The position numbers and the translations under genes were made by a program. Of a stretch of 64,000 nucleotides of DNA, positions 1-11,600 are shown in pieces. The DNA is from Rutstroemia sp. NJR-2017a BVV2 (lineage: Eukaryota; Ascomycota; Leotiomycetes; Helotiales; Rutstroemiaceae). Position 1 is the stretch's first letter, and the number at the start of each line of letters is the position of its first letter. Where the stretch lies: contig NJPS01000079.1 in assembly GCA_002946415.1 (NCBI GenBank), positions 186,001 to 250,000 on the forward strand, in the 5' to 3' direction. Below the pieces are notes generated by a model that had not been told where the DNA came from, searched no databases, and saw only the letters and a program-made list of their open reading frames with translations.

Positions 1-112
1 TTGCAGACTCTTCGAGGATAGGGCACATCATACCATCCGCATACAACTGAACGCTTCGTGACAATCTTCCCTCATTATCCAAACAGTCAATCAGCCGTTC
101 AACAGTCCAAAC

Positions 113-523
113 ATGGCGCTTAAAGACCACTTCCGTCTTCACCTCCGCCGCCAAACCACCACTCCATTACCATCACCTCCCCAAGCCCCAACTTCTTCAG
201 ACGGCCCGCGATCGCCCTCCAATCCGCGAAAGATGCGCCTGTCTCGTATATGGACCACGCCAGCCAAAACAGACAAGGCGAAGGACTTGCAACCAAAACT
301 CAAATACCCGGGCCCGATTGATAAAAAGCATCAGGCGATGCTAGCAGAGTGGCAGTGGGACTCGCCCACGGGGCAGATGGCGGACAGGGGAAGTTGGTGG
401 AGGGAGAGGCGGAGGAGGAAAGATCTGGAAGGTGCGATGGGGGGAGTGGGGATCAGTCCTTGTACGACGAGGTGTGAGAAAAAGAGGAGCAGGAGCTTTG
501 ATTGGAGGGAGCTGGTTGGCTAG
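113..523 (+). CDS. Small basic proline-rich hypothetical protein (136 aa)
   Basis: Single open frame from ATG at 113 to TAG at 521-523. The first 60 residues are rich in Pro, Ser and Thr. A more structured part follows, with a PGPIDKKHQAMLAEWQWD stretch around residues 66-83, then a strongly basic WWRERRRRK segment near residues 95-103. No signal peptide or membrane segment is visible. Short basic proteins with a (K/N)KKHxAML-like core are, from memory, common in Pezizomycotina and uncharacterised; that resemblance is only suggestive. I do not recognise a function. The G-rich 3' half has an overlapping frame (432-638) that I take as a shadow. The gene could also be a chance ORF. Confidence 0.5.
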   Translation: MALKDHFRLHLRRQTTTPLPSPPQAPTSSDGPRSPSNPRKMRLSRIWTTPAKTDKAKDLQPKLKYPGPIDKKHQAMLAEWQWDSPTGQMADRGSWWRERRRRKDLEGAMGGVGISPCTTRCEKKRSRSFDWRELVG

Positions 524-1555
524 CTGGATGAGAGGGGATGCGGGATGTTGGTATTTTGGGACATTTTACTGTAGGAAAACAGGATACGGTATTATATGGA
601 CTCATATCATGGGGGTGTTTTTTTTTTTGGCGTTATAGAACGAATTGCTTTTTACAAATAGAATGTTAGTATAAATGGCTGGGTGGGCATGCATGGAAAT
701 TCGGTCTGGTTAGATGGGGGTTTGGCGATGATTTTGATGGCAAATAGATTGTGCCATAGGAAAAAAGCATTGGGAGGGATATATTGTATGATATTTATGT
801 CTTAATGGCTTCATGTACATACTTGGTTCAAGCTCAATGTAATACGTGAAAGTATTTAGAAACTTGCTATGCTCACTTGGTTGACTGAATGGGAGGCTTC
901 GGCGTTTGCTCTGATGAATATAGGATCATAGCAGATGTCATGTGTCCAGTGCGATGGCCTTCTTCACGGGGCAGGGCTCTCTTCTCGAAGCTCTAGTTAG
1001 ATAGAGAAGACAGTAGGATCAAATAGCTCTGGCGCGTTGGTAATGACTAGTACCCTAGAATGAGCGGCATGGCTCAACGTTTGACGCACAACTTGGTGTT
1101 TTTTTCTCTTCTTCTTTTGGGGGCAAACGTTCATGAGAGACTCCCACGCTTCTAAGTCCAGTTCAGTTGGCCTTCGCAGTTCTGGAGATATTGATGTTAG
1201 ACATCGAAATCATGGGACGAATACAGGATGCAGTCGGATGGTGTGATGGGGTCGCTCAATCCATCCAACAGGCCACCTTCCGTTTTAGGCATAGCTAGCT
1301 CACTAGCAATTATGAGTCTTACTGAGTGATAATTTGTATAGCCTCAACGTACCGTAAGCTTATGGACTACTCACTTTCTTTGGACGGTATGCGTGCCATC
1401 AACAACTATCAAGAGAAGGTAGGTGGGGGTGAGTATTGATATAAGTATAACCTCATATATCTTGGCAGGTAGAGTAGGAAGAAAATCATAGATTCTACAA
1501 TTCCTCCAATTTTCCTATCTCTTCTACGAGTATATCAAAAGAACCTCTTCTTCCT
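524..1555. other. Intergenic region, no gene seen
   Basis: About 1 kb of moderately AT-rich DNA with stops in all frames and no long ORF. It would hold the 3' region of the small basic protein gene and the promoter of the glycosyltransferase gene. The 80 bases before the 1556 start are pyrimidine-rich (CTCTTCT, TTCCTCC), as is common just upstream of start codons in ascomycetes. I see no RNA gene or repeat here. Confidence 0.5.
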
Positions 1556-2830
1556 ATGCCACTAAACCAAACATCTCCAGAACAAACCCAACACCACATA
1601 ATGAGCACAGATCTCTACTCCCTCCCAGCAGGCATCCACGCCATCCCTCATTCCCTTCTCGACCTCCGCCCCGACGCCGAAATCGACCAAGATCTCCTCA
1701 ACCCCGCGCCCATCACCGGCGAGAAAAACATCTGGTTCTTCTGGCACAACGGCTTCACACGCATGCACCCCTATACCCAGCGCAACATCCGCGCCTGGCA
1801 CCGCCGCTTTTCGAAATCCGGCTGGACCATCCGCGTTCTGGACCGCGTTCCCGGTTCCCCTCTGAATGTCGCAAATTTCCTAGATCTCGCTGACGAAGAT
1901 ACGTTTCCCCGCGCGTTTGTGGATGGCACGATTGGTGGGGATTATGCCCCGCAGCATACGTCGGATTTGGTGCGCTGGCCGCTGTTGTTGAGGTATGGGG
2001 GCGTGTATGCGGATGTCGGGTTGATGCAGATTGGGGATTTGGAGAGGCTGTGGAATGAGACGGTTGGGAATCAGGAGTCCCCGTGGGAGGTGGTGAGTTA
2101 TAATTGTGGGGGTGTGGAGGAGCGGTCGTTGGCGAATTATTTTTTGGTTGCGCGGCGCGGTAATCCGCTGTTTGCGAGGTCGCATAAGTTATTGTTGAAG
2201 TTGTGGGCGGCGGATGGGGGTAGGAAGGATACGGAGGGGATGCACAGTAGTCCGCTGTTAAAGGGGGTTCCGTTGATGGGTGAAGGCGTGTCGTTTGTGG
2301 AGGATGGGAAGACGGTGGGTCCGGAGGAGACGAGTAGGCTGTTGACGGATTACATTATTCAAGGGCAGGCAATGACTATGGTTATGGGACTTGTTGATGA
2401 AGAGGACAATTGGGATGGACCCAAATACAGTGCAGAACATGTCTACGCTATTCATTACATCGAGGGCACGCAGCTTATCAATGACTTAACTGCATGGGAT
2501 GGACAGAAAGCATTCGATTTGATGTCGCTGCCACTCCCAAAAGAGGGGGAATCAGAAACTCCAGAGCAGAAAGAAGCGAGGGAGATTGTTGAGTCGTGTC
2601 TACGGAGGAGTTTTGGCTTCAAATTGGCTCACGGCCTGATCTATAGGGTGCTGGGAGAAACGTTAGGGACGCTGTGGAGGAAACATGACGGTTCGGATAA
2701 TGTGCCGGGGACGTATGCACATTGGTTGAGGCATGGGATGGTCTATTGGTGTCAGGATCGCTTGCCGCCTAGGATGGATTTCAAGGTGATTGAGCCGTAT
2801 AAAAAGGGGCCGTTGTTGAGGGAGAAGTAA
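1556..2830 (+). CDS. Capsule-synthesis-type glycosyltransferase (Caps_synth/GT32-like)
   Basis: Single-exon gene for 424 residues; a second ATG at 1601 (residue 16) would give a 409-residue protein. The start of the fold is IWFFWHNG (residues 59-66), followed by RNIRAWHRR and WTIRVLD, the usual beginning of Caps_synth/Gly_transf_sug proteins. HTSDLVRWPLLLRYGGVYAD at about 134-153 is the donor-site block; family members use an Asp pair here to bind nucleotide sugar and metal. In this protein the motif reads YADVG, so the second acidic residue of a classical DXD is absent. A conserved YNCGG segment follows near 182. The protein should transfer a sugar from a nucleotide sugar donor. No N-terminal membrane anchor is visible, so it may be cytosolic; the acceptor is unknown. 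The family call is firm, the substrate is not predictable. Confidence 0.85.
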   Translation: MPLNQTSPEQTQHHIMSTDLYSLPAGIHAIPHSLLDLRPDAEIDQDLLNPAPITGEKNIWFFWHNGFTRMHPYTQRNIRAWHRRFSKSGWTIRVLDRVPGSPLNVANFLDLADEDTFPRAFVDGTIGGDYAPQHTSDLVRWPLLLRYGGVYADVGLMQIGDLERLWNETVGNQESPWEVVSYNCGGVEERSLANYFLVARRGNPLFARSHKLLLKLWAADGGRKDTEGMHSSPLLKGVPLMGEGVSFVEDGKTVGPEETSRLLTDYIIQGQAMTMVMGLVDEEDNWDGPKYSAEHVYAIHYIEGTQLINDLTAWDGQKAFDLMSLPLPKEGESETPEQKEAREIVESCLRRSFGFKLAHGLIYRVLGETLGTLWRKHDGSDNVPGTYAHWLRHGMVYWCQDRLPPRMDFKVIEPYKKGPLLREK

Positions 2831-2864
2831 GTCATGGATGAAGTGCTTTGAATGATATATTAGA

Positions 2865-2906
2865 CATGGGACATAGAGCATGGGACATAGAGCATGGGAC
2901 ATTGGC
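2865..2906. repeat. Three tandem copies of a 14-bp unit
   Basis: The unit CATGGGACATAGAG is repeated at 2865-2878 and 2879-2892, with a third, diverged copy at 2893-2906. It lies just downstream of the glycosyltransferase stop. CATGGGA- and GCAAGAATAC-like pieces recur up to about 2990, which suggests a longer, decayed minisatellite. A 98-residue ORF that crosses it (2848-3144) is low-complexity and not credible as a gene. Confidence 0.7.
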
Positions 2907-3230
2907 AAGTATACTTAAATATGGATATTGGCAAGAATACGTAGCCATGGGATATGGGCAAGAATACATTAGACATGGCACGAAGGCAAGAATAGCATTT
3001 AAAGGTTTTGTCACCTTTTCACTACTACTCCTCTCTGATGCGGCAGTCACACGTGAACATTTCAATGCTAATCGCGATCTCAGTACAGATAGAATTAAGG
3101 GGATCAAACGATTGTTGAACAATTCACCCGATATACGCCATTAAATTGATCATAGATATGGATTAGCTCCCGCTATCGAGCCATACTTCTGCCGGTGCTC
3201 ATACGCTATCAGATTAATCATAAGCACGGA

Positions 3231-5233
3231 CTAATTCCTGCTATCAAGCCATACTTCCGCCGGTGCCCATACACGGTCACGGTCATAATCCTTCGCCTCA
3301 TCAGTCCCATATGCTTTCAGTAGCGGATGCACCAAAATGGTAATGGGCCTGCCCTCCAACTGATCCTCGTGGTCTTCGAAGTTCACCGAAGAATGCGGAA
3401 CAAGCTCTTTGCTATCCGGTTGGAAAACTGGACGACCCATGTCTTCCAAAGTCCAACATCGCAGCGTGGTTCTTCTCGTCCACAGCATATATGACACGGA
3501 AGCTGCTTCTCGGTAAATTGCTCTGAGCTTATTGCCGTAGTTGGCGTCAGCTTTGTCACTGATCATATATCGGGCGGGGCCGTTGAGAAATTCGGAAGCC
3601 CGTCGATCTGCAACTGTGGTGATCATTTCTTGCGTCCGGTTGTGTAGCTCCTTTTCTCCGTTTGTCGTGTCATTGCGCATTGGAGGGAGTAGGAGTCTCA
3701 GAGTCTGAGACCGCCAAATATGTGCATCTTCTTGGTTGGCTAGTCGGATGTCAGTGCGCTGTCATCTAACGTTTTTGTCGCGATTGATGTACTTACAGCG
3801 CTGGGTGCGTTGATAGATATCTCCTAGCATACTATCAGGCCTTGGTCTTGGCAAAGGATGCTCGGCGCTGGAATCTTCACTGAAAATGAAGAATGGATTC
3901 CGGAAAAGGCTCATGTAAACGTCATGGGTGAGCAGCGCATTTAATAGTAGTGTTGAAGATCTCAAGGAGTGTACTTCTTCGGAAATTTCACCCCCTTCAA
4001 ACCGAACCACCTGCGCTAAGGCGTTCCACAGGGATATTTGGTCTCCCTCATCAAGTGTCTCTAAAAGATCGATGTCTTTCATCGAAGTTTTCTTTGCCCA
4101 GCCTCTCATCTCTCGCTTGAGTCTGTCAAGATCCGCCATAACTTTGGTGTCTTCAACCGGCAGCCACCGCGAGGTTGTCATTTGCTTGAAAGATAGTTCT
4201 TGTTGCTTCCGAATGAATGCTTCGTGTTCCTCTTGGATCTTTCCCCTCTCCGATTTGAGATTTTGAATTTCGGCTTGCTGTATACTTGCCTCGTGCTCTA
4301 TCTCTCGCATATGCTGAACCAAGCCTTCGGTGTAATCCTTCCACTTTATCTCTACTGAGCGCAATGCTTCATCCTTGCGCTCGAGAAGACACTTCAGGTC
4401 TGCGATTTTATTTACATAGGAAGCAGGATGGTGAGAGTTTGCATGTGTGGAGGTGCGATTCATCTCTTGGACTTGATGTTGCAGGTCTTGCACATTTTTC
4501 TGAAACTCCAACTCTTTTATCTCATGACTCTTGAGTGCCCGGGCAAGTTCTTGCCTCACTTTTGCTAACTCATCTTGATCTTCCCCTCTTGGTTTCTGAA
4601 CTCCTGGATAATTCTTTCCGTGTACTTTTCGCGAGGACTGCGCCGCTGCATTGTTGTTGTTATATAGTTGTTGTGACCGTTTCGAAGTTGGCTTGGTGGG
4701 CGAAAGCCAGTCTAGGAAGCCTGTTGATCCCACTAATCTTCCTATGACACTTGGAGCTTTTTTGTCTGTGATGGAGGTCGAGTTAGCGCATCCTCACTAT
4801 CACATTATGACTGGTTTCAATCCACGGTGTGCTCACAGCACAATCTGAACTGCAGATCAAAATATCTTGATCACCTTCACAGATTCACCTATCTCTCCAG
4901 ATACAGCCCAGCTGATCCATGCTACAACGCATGCGCTGGTGATCTAATGCAATACTTACTGTGTTGACTATGTTCCTCCATCCTTGCGGTATTATATGGG
5001 GAGTTTCGAAGTTCTGGCGGAAGCTCGTCGTCGTCGCAATTGTATGAATCGATGTCAGGAGCACGTTGCTGCGTACTTACTGACAATTTTTGTCCTGCAT
5101 TGGGGAGGTCGTCCTGAATGTTCCCAGCTACAAGTGACGATGACTCTGGACGTAAGGTGTCTCGACGTCGTGGCTCATGGGCCCTACTTTCTGGAGGGTG
5201 ACGACCGCTTTGCCTCGAGTTCTTGGGGGGCAT
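3231..5233 (-). CDS. Coiled-coil protein of unknown function, three exons (about 583 aa)
   Basis: Exons, minus strand: 5233-4960, 4765-3797, 3739-3231. The introns are 4959-4766 (GTAAGT to CACAG, with a CTAAC branch site about 18 bases before the acceptor) and 3796-3740 (GTAAGT to CTAG); both keep the frame. The ATG at 5233 (MPPKNSRQ) is the first usable start; the frame open to 5266 begins only with TTG. Exon 1 is basic and disordered and contains another GTAAGT that could mark an extra intron. Exon 2 opens with a GSTGFLDWLSPTKP segment, then a long heptad-rich helix (about residues 140-290) rich in Glu, Lys and Gln, and then a helical region ending in DIYQRTQR. Exon 3 has a mixed alpha/beta tail. 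I recognise no catalytic motif. The coiled coil suggests an oligomeric or scaffold protein, which is inference. It is divergent from the Hsp70-like gene, with about 530 bases between the starts. Confidence 0.7.
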
Positions 5234-5760
5234 TTTTCTTCTTGCACCGATTTTGGTTCTCAACAACTTGTGCCAACTTAAACTTTAAAGAATTTCATGA
5301 GTCCTTCCTCAAAATGTATGCTCTACGTTCCACTACTATACCTTCTGTTATGGAGCTAAATGAGGCATGGGCAAGATAGAGATTACGACCACAGCCGGGG
5401 CTAACTTCCATTTCCAATACATTGCGTTTAACGTTATCCAGTACGATAACCTCGCAACTTTCCATTGACAGGCGCCTGCGTACAATGAAGCATGTTGTAA
5501 CAAAAGGATGCGGCGTAGTTCTGGGGAGGACGTGAGAGCCACTCGAATTCCAACAACGCAGGGGTTGCGTGTTCCGTGTTCCGCATACATGCGACCCTCC
5601 CACATATGCACCTGCATCTATCACACAATCCTCTACGCCAGCAACATAGGTGCCTGTTCGCCCGCTCACGAGGACAGTGTCTTATGGTATAAATATTCGA
5701 GAAAAATTATACGCCAAATTTGATGTTTTTCGTTCTAACCGAGTTTTGATCAACGCCATC
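5234..5760. promoter_or_regulatory. Divergent intergenic region with a TATA-like site
   Basis: This region separates the minus-strand coiled-coil gene (ATG 5233) from the plus-strand Hsp70-like gene (ATG 5761), so it should contain both promoters. A TATAAATA sequence lies at 5688-5695, about 66 bases before the 5761 ATG, and is a plausible TATA element for the Hsp70-like gene. Several overlapping minus-strand frames (5295-5669) have no recognisable content and are taken as chance ORFs. I could not identify a heat-shock element with confidence. Confidence 0.4.
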
Positions 5761-8036
5761 ATGACCACTGCACTTGCTTCGAAGCTGAGCCTTTTCGATT
5801 TGAAAGAAAATCGACACAAAATCATAGTAGGAATTGACTATGGAACTACTTTCTCCGGTATGCAAATCAGTCCTACGTCTTTCATTTCTAACTTCATTTC
5901 AGGCGTTAGTTATGTAACGACAGACAAGACTGGCATAGATGACATAAACATCATTTCCACATGGCCTGGTGACAGCCATGCATCTTGGAAAACCCCCACA
6001 AGAATCGCGTACAGCAGGGAAAATCCTCGACTTCCCAGTGACAAGTGGGGATTCGAAGTCAATGCGAAGCTCACTTCATACTCGTGGACTAAGCTCCTCC
6101 TCGATAAGAATGCTGCACCTGGAGAACATGACGACCCAGCTCTTTCAGATATGGCAGGTGCTGGAATGCTGAAGTTACCCTCCTTTCGCGATGCTACTGG
6201 GGTCTGTGAGGACTTTCTCCATGGCGTATATACATATGTTTCAGGTATATTGCGTCAACAAATGACTGATCTGACATTCGAGAACACTCCAATGGAATGC
6301 TGGATCACATTACCGGCTGTATGGTCGGAAGAGGCCAAAGATGCTACACTGAGAGCGGCGAAGAACGCCGGATTCGGGAAAAGAGCAAATGATGAAGTAT
6401 TCACAATCGCCGAGCCTGAAGCGGCAGCGATTGCTACACTGAAAGAATACGCCAAAAAAGGTGCTATGAATTCTTTAAAGGCATGTCTATGCACAGTCAC
6501 ACACTAAATTGGGAGACTAATGGAAGCAGTGCAACGAGAATATACTCATATGTGACTGTGGGGGGGGAACAATCGATATAACATCGTACACGATTAATCA
6601 GGTAGAACCCACCTTAACATTCGACGAACTCTGCGTCGGAATCGGTAGGTTGTATCCCACGTTTAGATTGTGGCTTTGAAATCTGACACCCAGATAGGCG
6701 GTAAATGCGGGTCGACATACATTGATCGGAACTTACATTCTCTACTCTCGACACGATTCGGTTCGGCATTTGACGACTTGGATTTCGGGCAGAAGGGTCC
6801 AGGTAGCAAATTCATGGCTTGCTTCGAGATGTTGAAGCGAGATTTTGGGCACAATGATGATCAAGAGGAGCGTGAGCTGGGCCCTTTGAACCTTGGTCTA
6901 CCGGATTCTGAGTACTACGATTCTTATGACAGAGTAGTGAAGCTCACATAGTATGATCCTCCTGTTATCTTTCTGCCTTTTGTTTGATAACTAACCTTCT
7001 GTTCAATTTCTCAGCAATGACATGCAGAACCTCTTCGATCCAGTCGTTGGTGAGATCATAGGTTTACTAGAACGGCAAGTGGAGGAGGCAATGGATAGCC
7101 GAAATGCCACAATCAACGTAGCTAGCAACTTTCTTCGTGAAACGGAACGGATGAGCCTTGCTGACTTGTGTTTCCAAACAGCGTATTATCTTAGTTGGAG
7201 GGTTTGGGGAGTCACGGTACCTCAACAAACGATTGGCAGAATGGTGCAAGGAAAATGGGAATATAACACTGATATGCCCAGCGTATCCGTGAGTATTCGC
7301 ATTATCATTTTCTCGTTCAGTAACTATGCTAACCTACCATAGCCAATCCGCCGTTGTGCGTGGTGCTGCCCTTCGTGGCCTTGAAGGAATCGCACCCCGA
7401 GTAAAGCGTTTGCGCCGTCATTATGGCGTCACTTTATCTAGTCCTTTCCGAGAAGGTGTGGATCCAGAATACCTTTCTTTCATTGACCCATGGGACAACA
7501 TGAAGATGTGTAAGAATACTATGGTCTGGTTCATCTCTAAAGTATGTTATCTATTTGATCATATCGCTATGTTCCATATATAGTCTTCTACTCTAACTAA
7601 CTCAAAAATGACTAGGGCGACGAGATTACTAAAGATACCTTTAGAAGTTTTGGTTCCTGCAAAGTATACACGCCTGGTCTTGAGGTGAAATTTCACTATA
7701 GGTTATATGCATGTGCTTTGGCAGATCCGCCTTACTATTCGTTCGATGACGGTATGTATAACTTTCAACAAACTTACTCATGTTCAAAAATAAACTCATA
7801 ATAACGAATATATGATAGGTGTTGAGCATGTTGGAGATATCGAAGCAATCCTCAGTCGTGATTACCAGTTTGGTCGAGACACCCAAGAGAGGTATAACGC
7901 CAAGCTGAAGCGCTCTGTACATCAATTGAGTATCGAACACAAAGTAGTGTTTGGTAACAAGGGGGATAATCTCACATTTCGCAGTCTCATAGATAGCAAG
8001 GAAGTGTCTAACTCGGTAATAAGATTTGATCATTGA
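5761..8036 (+). CDS. Hsp70-like (HSPA12-type) ATPase, nine exons (601 aa)
   Basis: Exons: 5761-5857, 5903-6480, 6530-6644, 6698-6950, 7015-7117, 7182-7288, 7343-7541, 7616-7751, 7819-8036; joined they give 602 codons including TGA. All three nucleotide-binding blocks of the Hsp70/actin fold are present: phosphate 1 IVGIDYGTTFSG (22-33), phosphate 2 CDCGGGTIDIT (233-243) and the adenosine block ILVGGFGESRYL (385-396). These come together only with the introns placed as given; 7118-7181 in particular restores VGGFGE. The length of about 600 and the C-terminal VRGAALRGLEG stretch match the fungal HSPA12-like group rather than canonical 70-kDa chaperones: the C-terminal substrate domain is different and the EEVD tail is absent. 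It should bind and hydrolyse ATP in the cytosol; its client is unknown. Intron 6481-6529 uses a GC donor. It lies upstream of, and in the same direction as, the GHKL-DUF3883 gene. Confidence 0.9.
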
Positions 8037-8673
8037 TTGTATGAATAGCTTTTTGGGAGGAGTAAGGTTGGCGAAATGGACTGCAGGATGGCAATGGTTT
8101 TGGCGTAGTAGAAGCTGTAGGGGATAGCTACCGTGTTGGTAATACGGTGCGCTGAATCGGGGGCATGCAGATGGGTTTAAAGGTACATCTTGTGCATGAA
8201 TACTATCGAGGCATTCGGGTAGCCAAGCACGTAGAAGCTTGATCATACAGCCGTGTATTTTTACTTTATTGCTCTCCTTGGGGTACGTTCAATTCAGTTC
8301 CGTTCACTGCCGCCGAGTGAATAGTGCAAGGACAAGGATCGAGATCCTTCAATTATTCCATAAGGGGAACCGTTTTCCGATCAGATGTTGGTGATGTACA
8401 TTTCAACCCCTCTTCCCCACTGAAACCTTATCCCTGCTCGGTGTTGGTCAGTGTTGGTGATATAAAAGTCGTACTTTGCATGTTGCCATCATTAGCAAAT
8501 CGGTTGGTCGTCGTGAAGTTATGACCCTGCATCAGCAGTTTCAAATGGCCGGCCGATACACCTCTGCCCCGTCTACGCCTCCCTGCGCAATTGTGGGCGG
8601 CCTTTTGCATTTTGCTACATATCCTGGCGGATTGACCTACAATGAAAAGCTATCATTGTATTGAAAGTTACCT
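8037..8673. other. Intergenic region, no gene seen
   Basis: About 640 bases between the stop of the Hsp70-like gene and the first exon of the GHKL-DUF3883 gene. It should contain the terminator of the first and the promoter of the second. Small frames on both strands (8324-8664) show no family signature. A direct repeat GTTGGTGAT occurs at about 8387 and 8452, of unknown meaning. Confidence 0.4.
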
Positions 8674-11600
8674 ATGGCTGACCCACTTGATATCAGCGTT
8701 TGCGACGCACGGAAAGTAGTCCTTGATATAAGTCACCACAGGGGATGGATCGAGCCTGATCTCCGCGCAAAGACCAGTCCAGAAATTCTGGAAATTCTCG
8801 CCAGAGTGAGACAGGAACTTGGGGATACTGTGGAAACGTAAGCCAGGTAGCCTCCCTGGATATGTATCAGTTTTGCTCACTCCATCCAGTATTGCGCGGG
8901 ATATTTATTCCCAGAAAAGTCGCTTCATTCTAGAGTTGATACAGAACGCAGAGGATTGCCAGTTCAAACGCACTAAAGATGTTCCTACACTCAGCTTCGA
9001 TGTCAGCCCAGAACAGATCATCTTTGAATCAAATGAAGATGGATTCACCGAGAATGATGTTCGACAAATTTGTCGTACCGGACAGAGTTGGAAAAAGCAG
9101 TCGCGTGGTTATGTTGGAGAGAAGGGAATTGGGTTTAAGTCCGTCTTTCAAGTCGCCTCTAAAGTCTACATTCAATCGAACTCGTTCTCGTTCTCTTTCG
9201 AATATCACGGTGGTATCACAAGTGAAGATAAACTAGGTATCATCACACCAATTCCAGGAGACGACCCGGTACCACTTGACGAGCGTCCGCTCACACGAAT
9301 GACATTAACACCGAACAATACACCTTACGAGGACCTGATATCATACTTTGATATCAACATATCTTTGCTATTGTTTCTGTCCAAGATAAAGGTCATTTGT
9401 ATCACGGTTCATCGGCCCCATGAGGGGATCACTGCCACCACCACTTTCAGAAAATCGGAGATTGTCGCCGCACACCAGATAAGTCTCCGAAAAACAAGCG
9501 TTACAACGACCCAAGACGACAAGGATGCAGATAAAGATGAGCCACCCGAGTTATTGCACTACGTATTCAGAGCACTTGTAGCAGGTCTACCAGATGATGT
9601 TGCTCGTCCGGGCATGAATGATTGTGAGGTGGTGCTGGCTTTCCCTGTGGACAACGATGATGTTCCAGTTCAGCCTACCTCGCATGATGTGTTTGCCTTT
9701 CTTCCAGTAAGCACTGTCGGCTTAAATGTAAGATCACTATCTACCCCTGCAGCTGAGCGTCTCTCAATTGATGATTTTGGATAGTTTTTGGTCCAAGCAG
9801 ATTTCATTCTGCAGGCTAGCAGGGAGGAGATTATGTTCGACTCACCCTGGAACCGAGCGATTCTCAGGCGCATTGCAGATACATTTTGCAGCGCAATACT
9901 CGATTTTTGTGGGAGGAAGGGATCACAACTTCGTTTCCACTGGGTAAAATACTTGCCTGTCGGAAGACCACTAAGATCAAATACATTCTGGAAATCATTA
10001 TCTTCGGAAATCGTACAACAGCTGAGTACGAAAGCCATTCTACTTCTGCACGACACTTCAGAGCTTCGCACACCGGAGACCTTACGGACATTGCCTTCTG
10101 CTTACTTGGATGAGAGTGGTTTACCACTATTTAAAGACCGTTCAGGAAGTAATGGGAAATACATTTCATTGGAGTATGCCCCGGAAGATATCGCGACTCT
10201 TAAGCGGACCTTCAAAATACTGGACATCGAAGATCTTGCAACTTGTCACAGGATTAAACAAGATCTAGATAGTTCTCACTCAAGAATGAAAACGAGAAGC
10301 AACTTGTCTGAAATCGACTGGCACCACCGTGCTGCTAATCTCATCCTGTCTATTCTGAAAAGATCCACTGGTACTGGTATTGAAAGAATGATCAAAGAAA
10401 CCATGCCGCTGATTCCTTTGATTGATGGGCGCTGGATCTGCGCCTCAGGGAACAAGTTTGAGTTGTACTTTCCAACGAAGACCGGACCGGCAGTGCCCCA
10501 GGATATACTGGTTACAATTGACCCTTCCAGTGTCACAAATGTCTCGCGGAAAAGTTTGTTTACAGCGCTTGGTGCCATCGAATGCAGATCTGAAGTAGTG
10601 ATCGACGGTGTGTTTGATGCCTATTCCAGAGGCCACGAAGGTCCATTAAACTTGGCGTGTTCGAAAGCACATTTGAGGTACTTGTATTGGAACCATAAGA
10701 ATCACCATGATTTCAGATTTTCGAACCTCTGGGTTTACGATAGGCTTGGGAATAGGGTCAACCCTCGATCCAAAGTCATATATTTGCCAGGTAAGGATGG
10801 ATACGGCCCAGATGAGCTGTTCAAGTCTGTGCTATACAACAAGCGACAGGTACCCGAATGTCGGGTTGCATTTGTGAATGATGAGTATATGGAATTATTT
10901 GATCCCAATATACGACGGAATGGGTTGTCCTGGCTGGACTGGCTCAAGTCAGTCATAGGTGCTCGAGATGTTCCTCAGTTGAAGTATGCGGCAGGAGCAC
11001 TAGCTACAGAGTTCCGACATATCCTGCAATATAGGCCCGAAAAGATCGTCGGAACACTGAAAAGACACTGGTCGACTTACGGAATCCAAATGACGCCTAC
11101 AATTGAAGATGAGATCTCCAACGCAACGGTAGCGTGTCGAGGAGCTCCACCAACAATCCTGAGACACACATACTTCCCTCTACCGCCCCTAGAGACCAGC
11201 GTGAAAAATCTAGGTGTGATTCGAGGATTTCCATTCTTAGAACTTCCCCATCTGTCAAATCAAGATGTACTGCCTGAAGACTGGAGGTTTCTTGAACGAT
11301 TCAAAGTTCGCTTTCACATTGATCTTTCGTTCTACCTGGATATTCTCCGTCAGCATGAAATTCGAGCACAGAAGCCTTGGAGTGAAGAAGCTAGGCTGGA
11401 TATATTAAATACATACGAGCTGATCGCGGACCACTGCAGTGAGAGTAACAAGAACAGTCTGGTGTAAGTCAAATTACTCTCTGAATTGAAGACAGCAGAT
11501 CGCTTATTCATTGTGGACAGGGAAGCATTTGATGCTGATGATCTTATACTACATCCTCGCTCGTTTGAACCAACCTCCAGAGGTCCCTCCTGGCTCGGGA

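Noticed and set aside
2848..3144. 98-residue plus-strand ORF after the glycosyltransferase
   Set aside because: It is built from a 14-bp minisatellite and simple repeats, has no recognisable domain, and overlaps an equally long minus-strand frame.
5295..5669. Overlapping minus-strand ORFs between the divergent genes
   Set aside because: Three frames are open together in a promoter region, none with family signatures or convincing codon use.
7641..8246. 201-residue minus-strand ORF
   Set aside because: It lies antisense to the last exons of the Hsp70-like gene, which are supported by homology and splice phase, and starts in AT-rich intron sequence.
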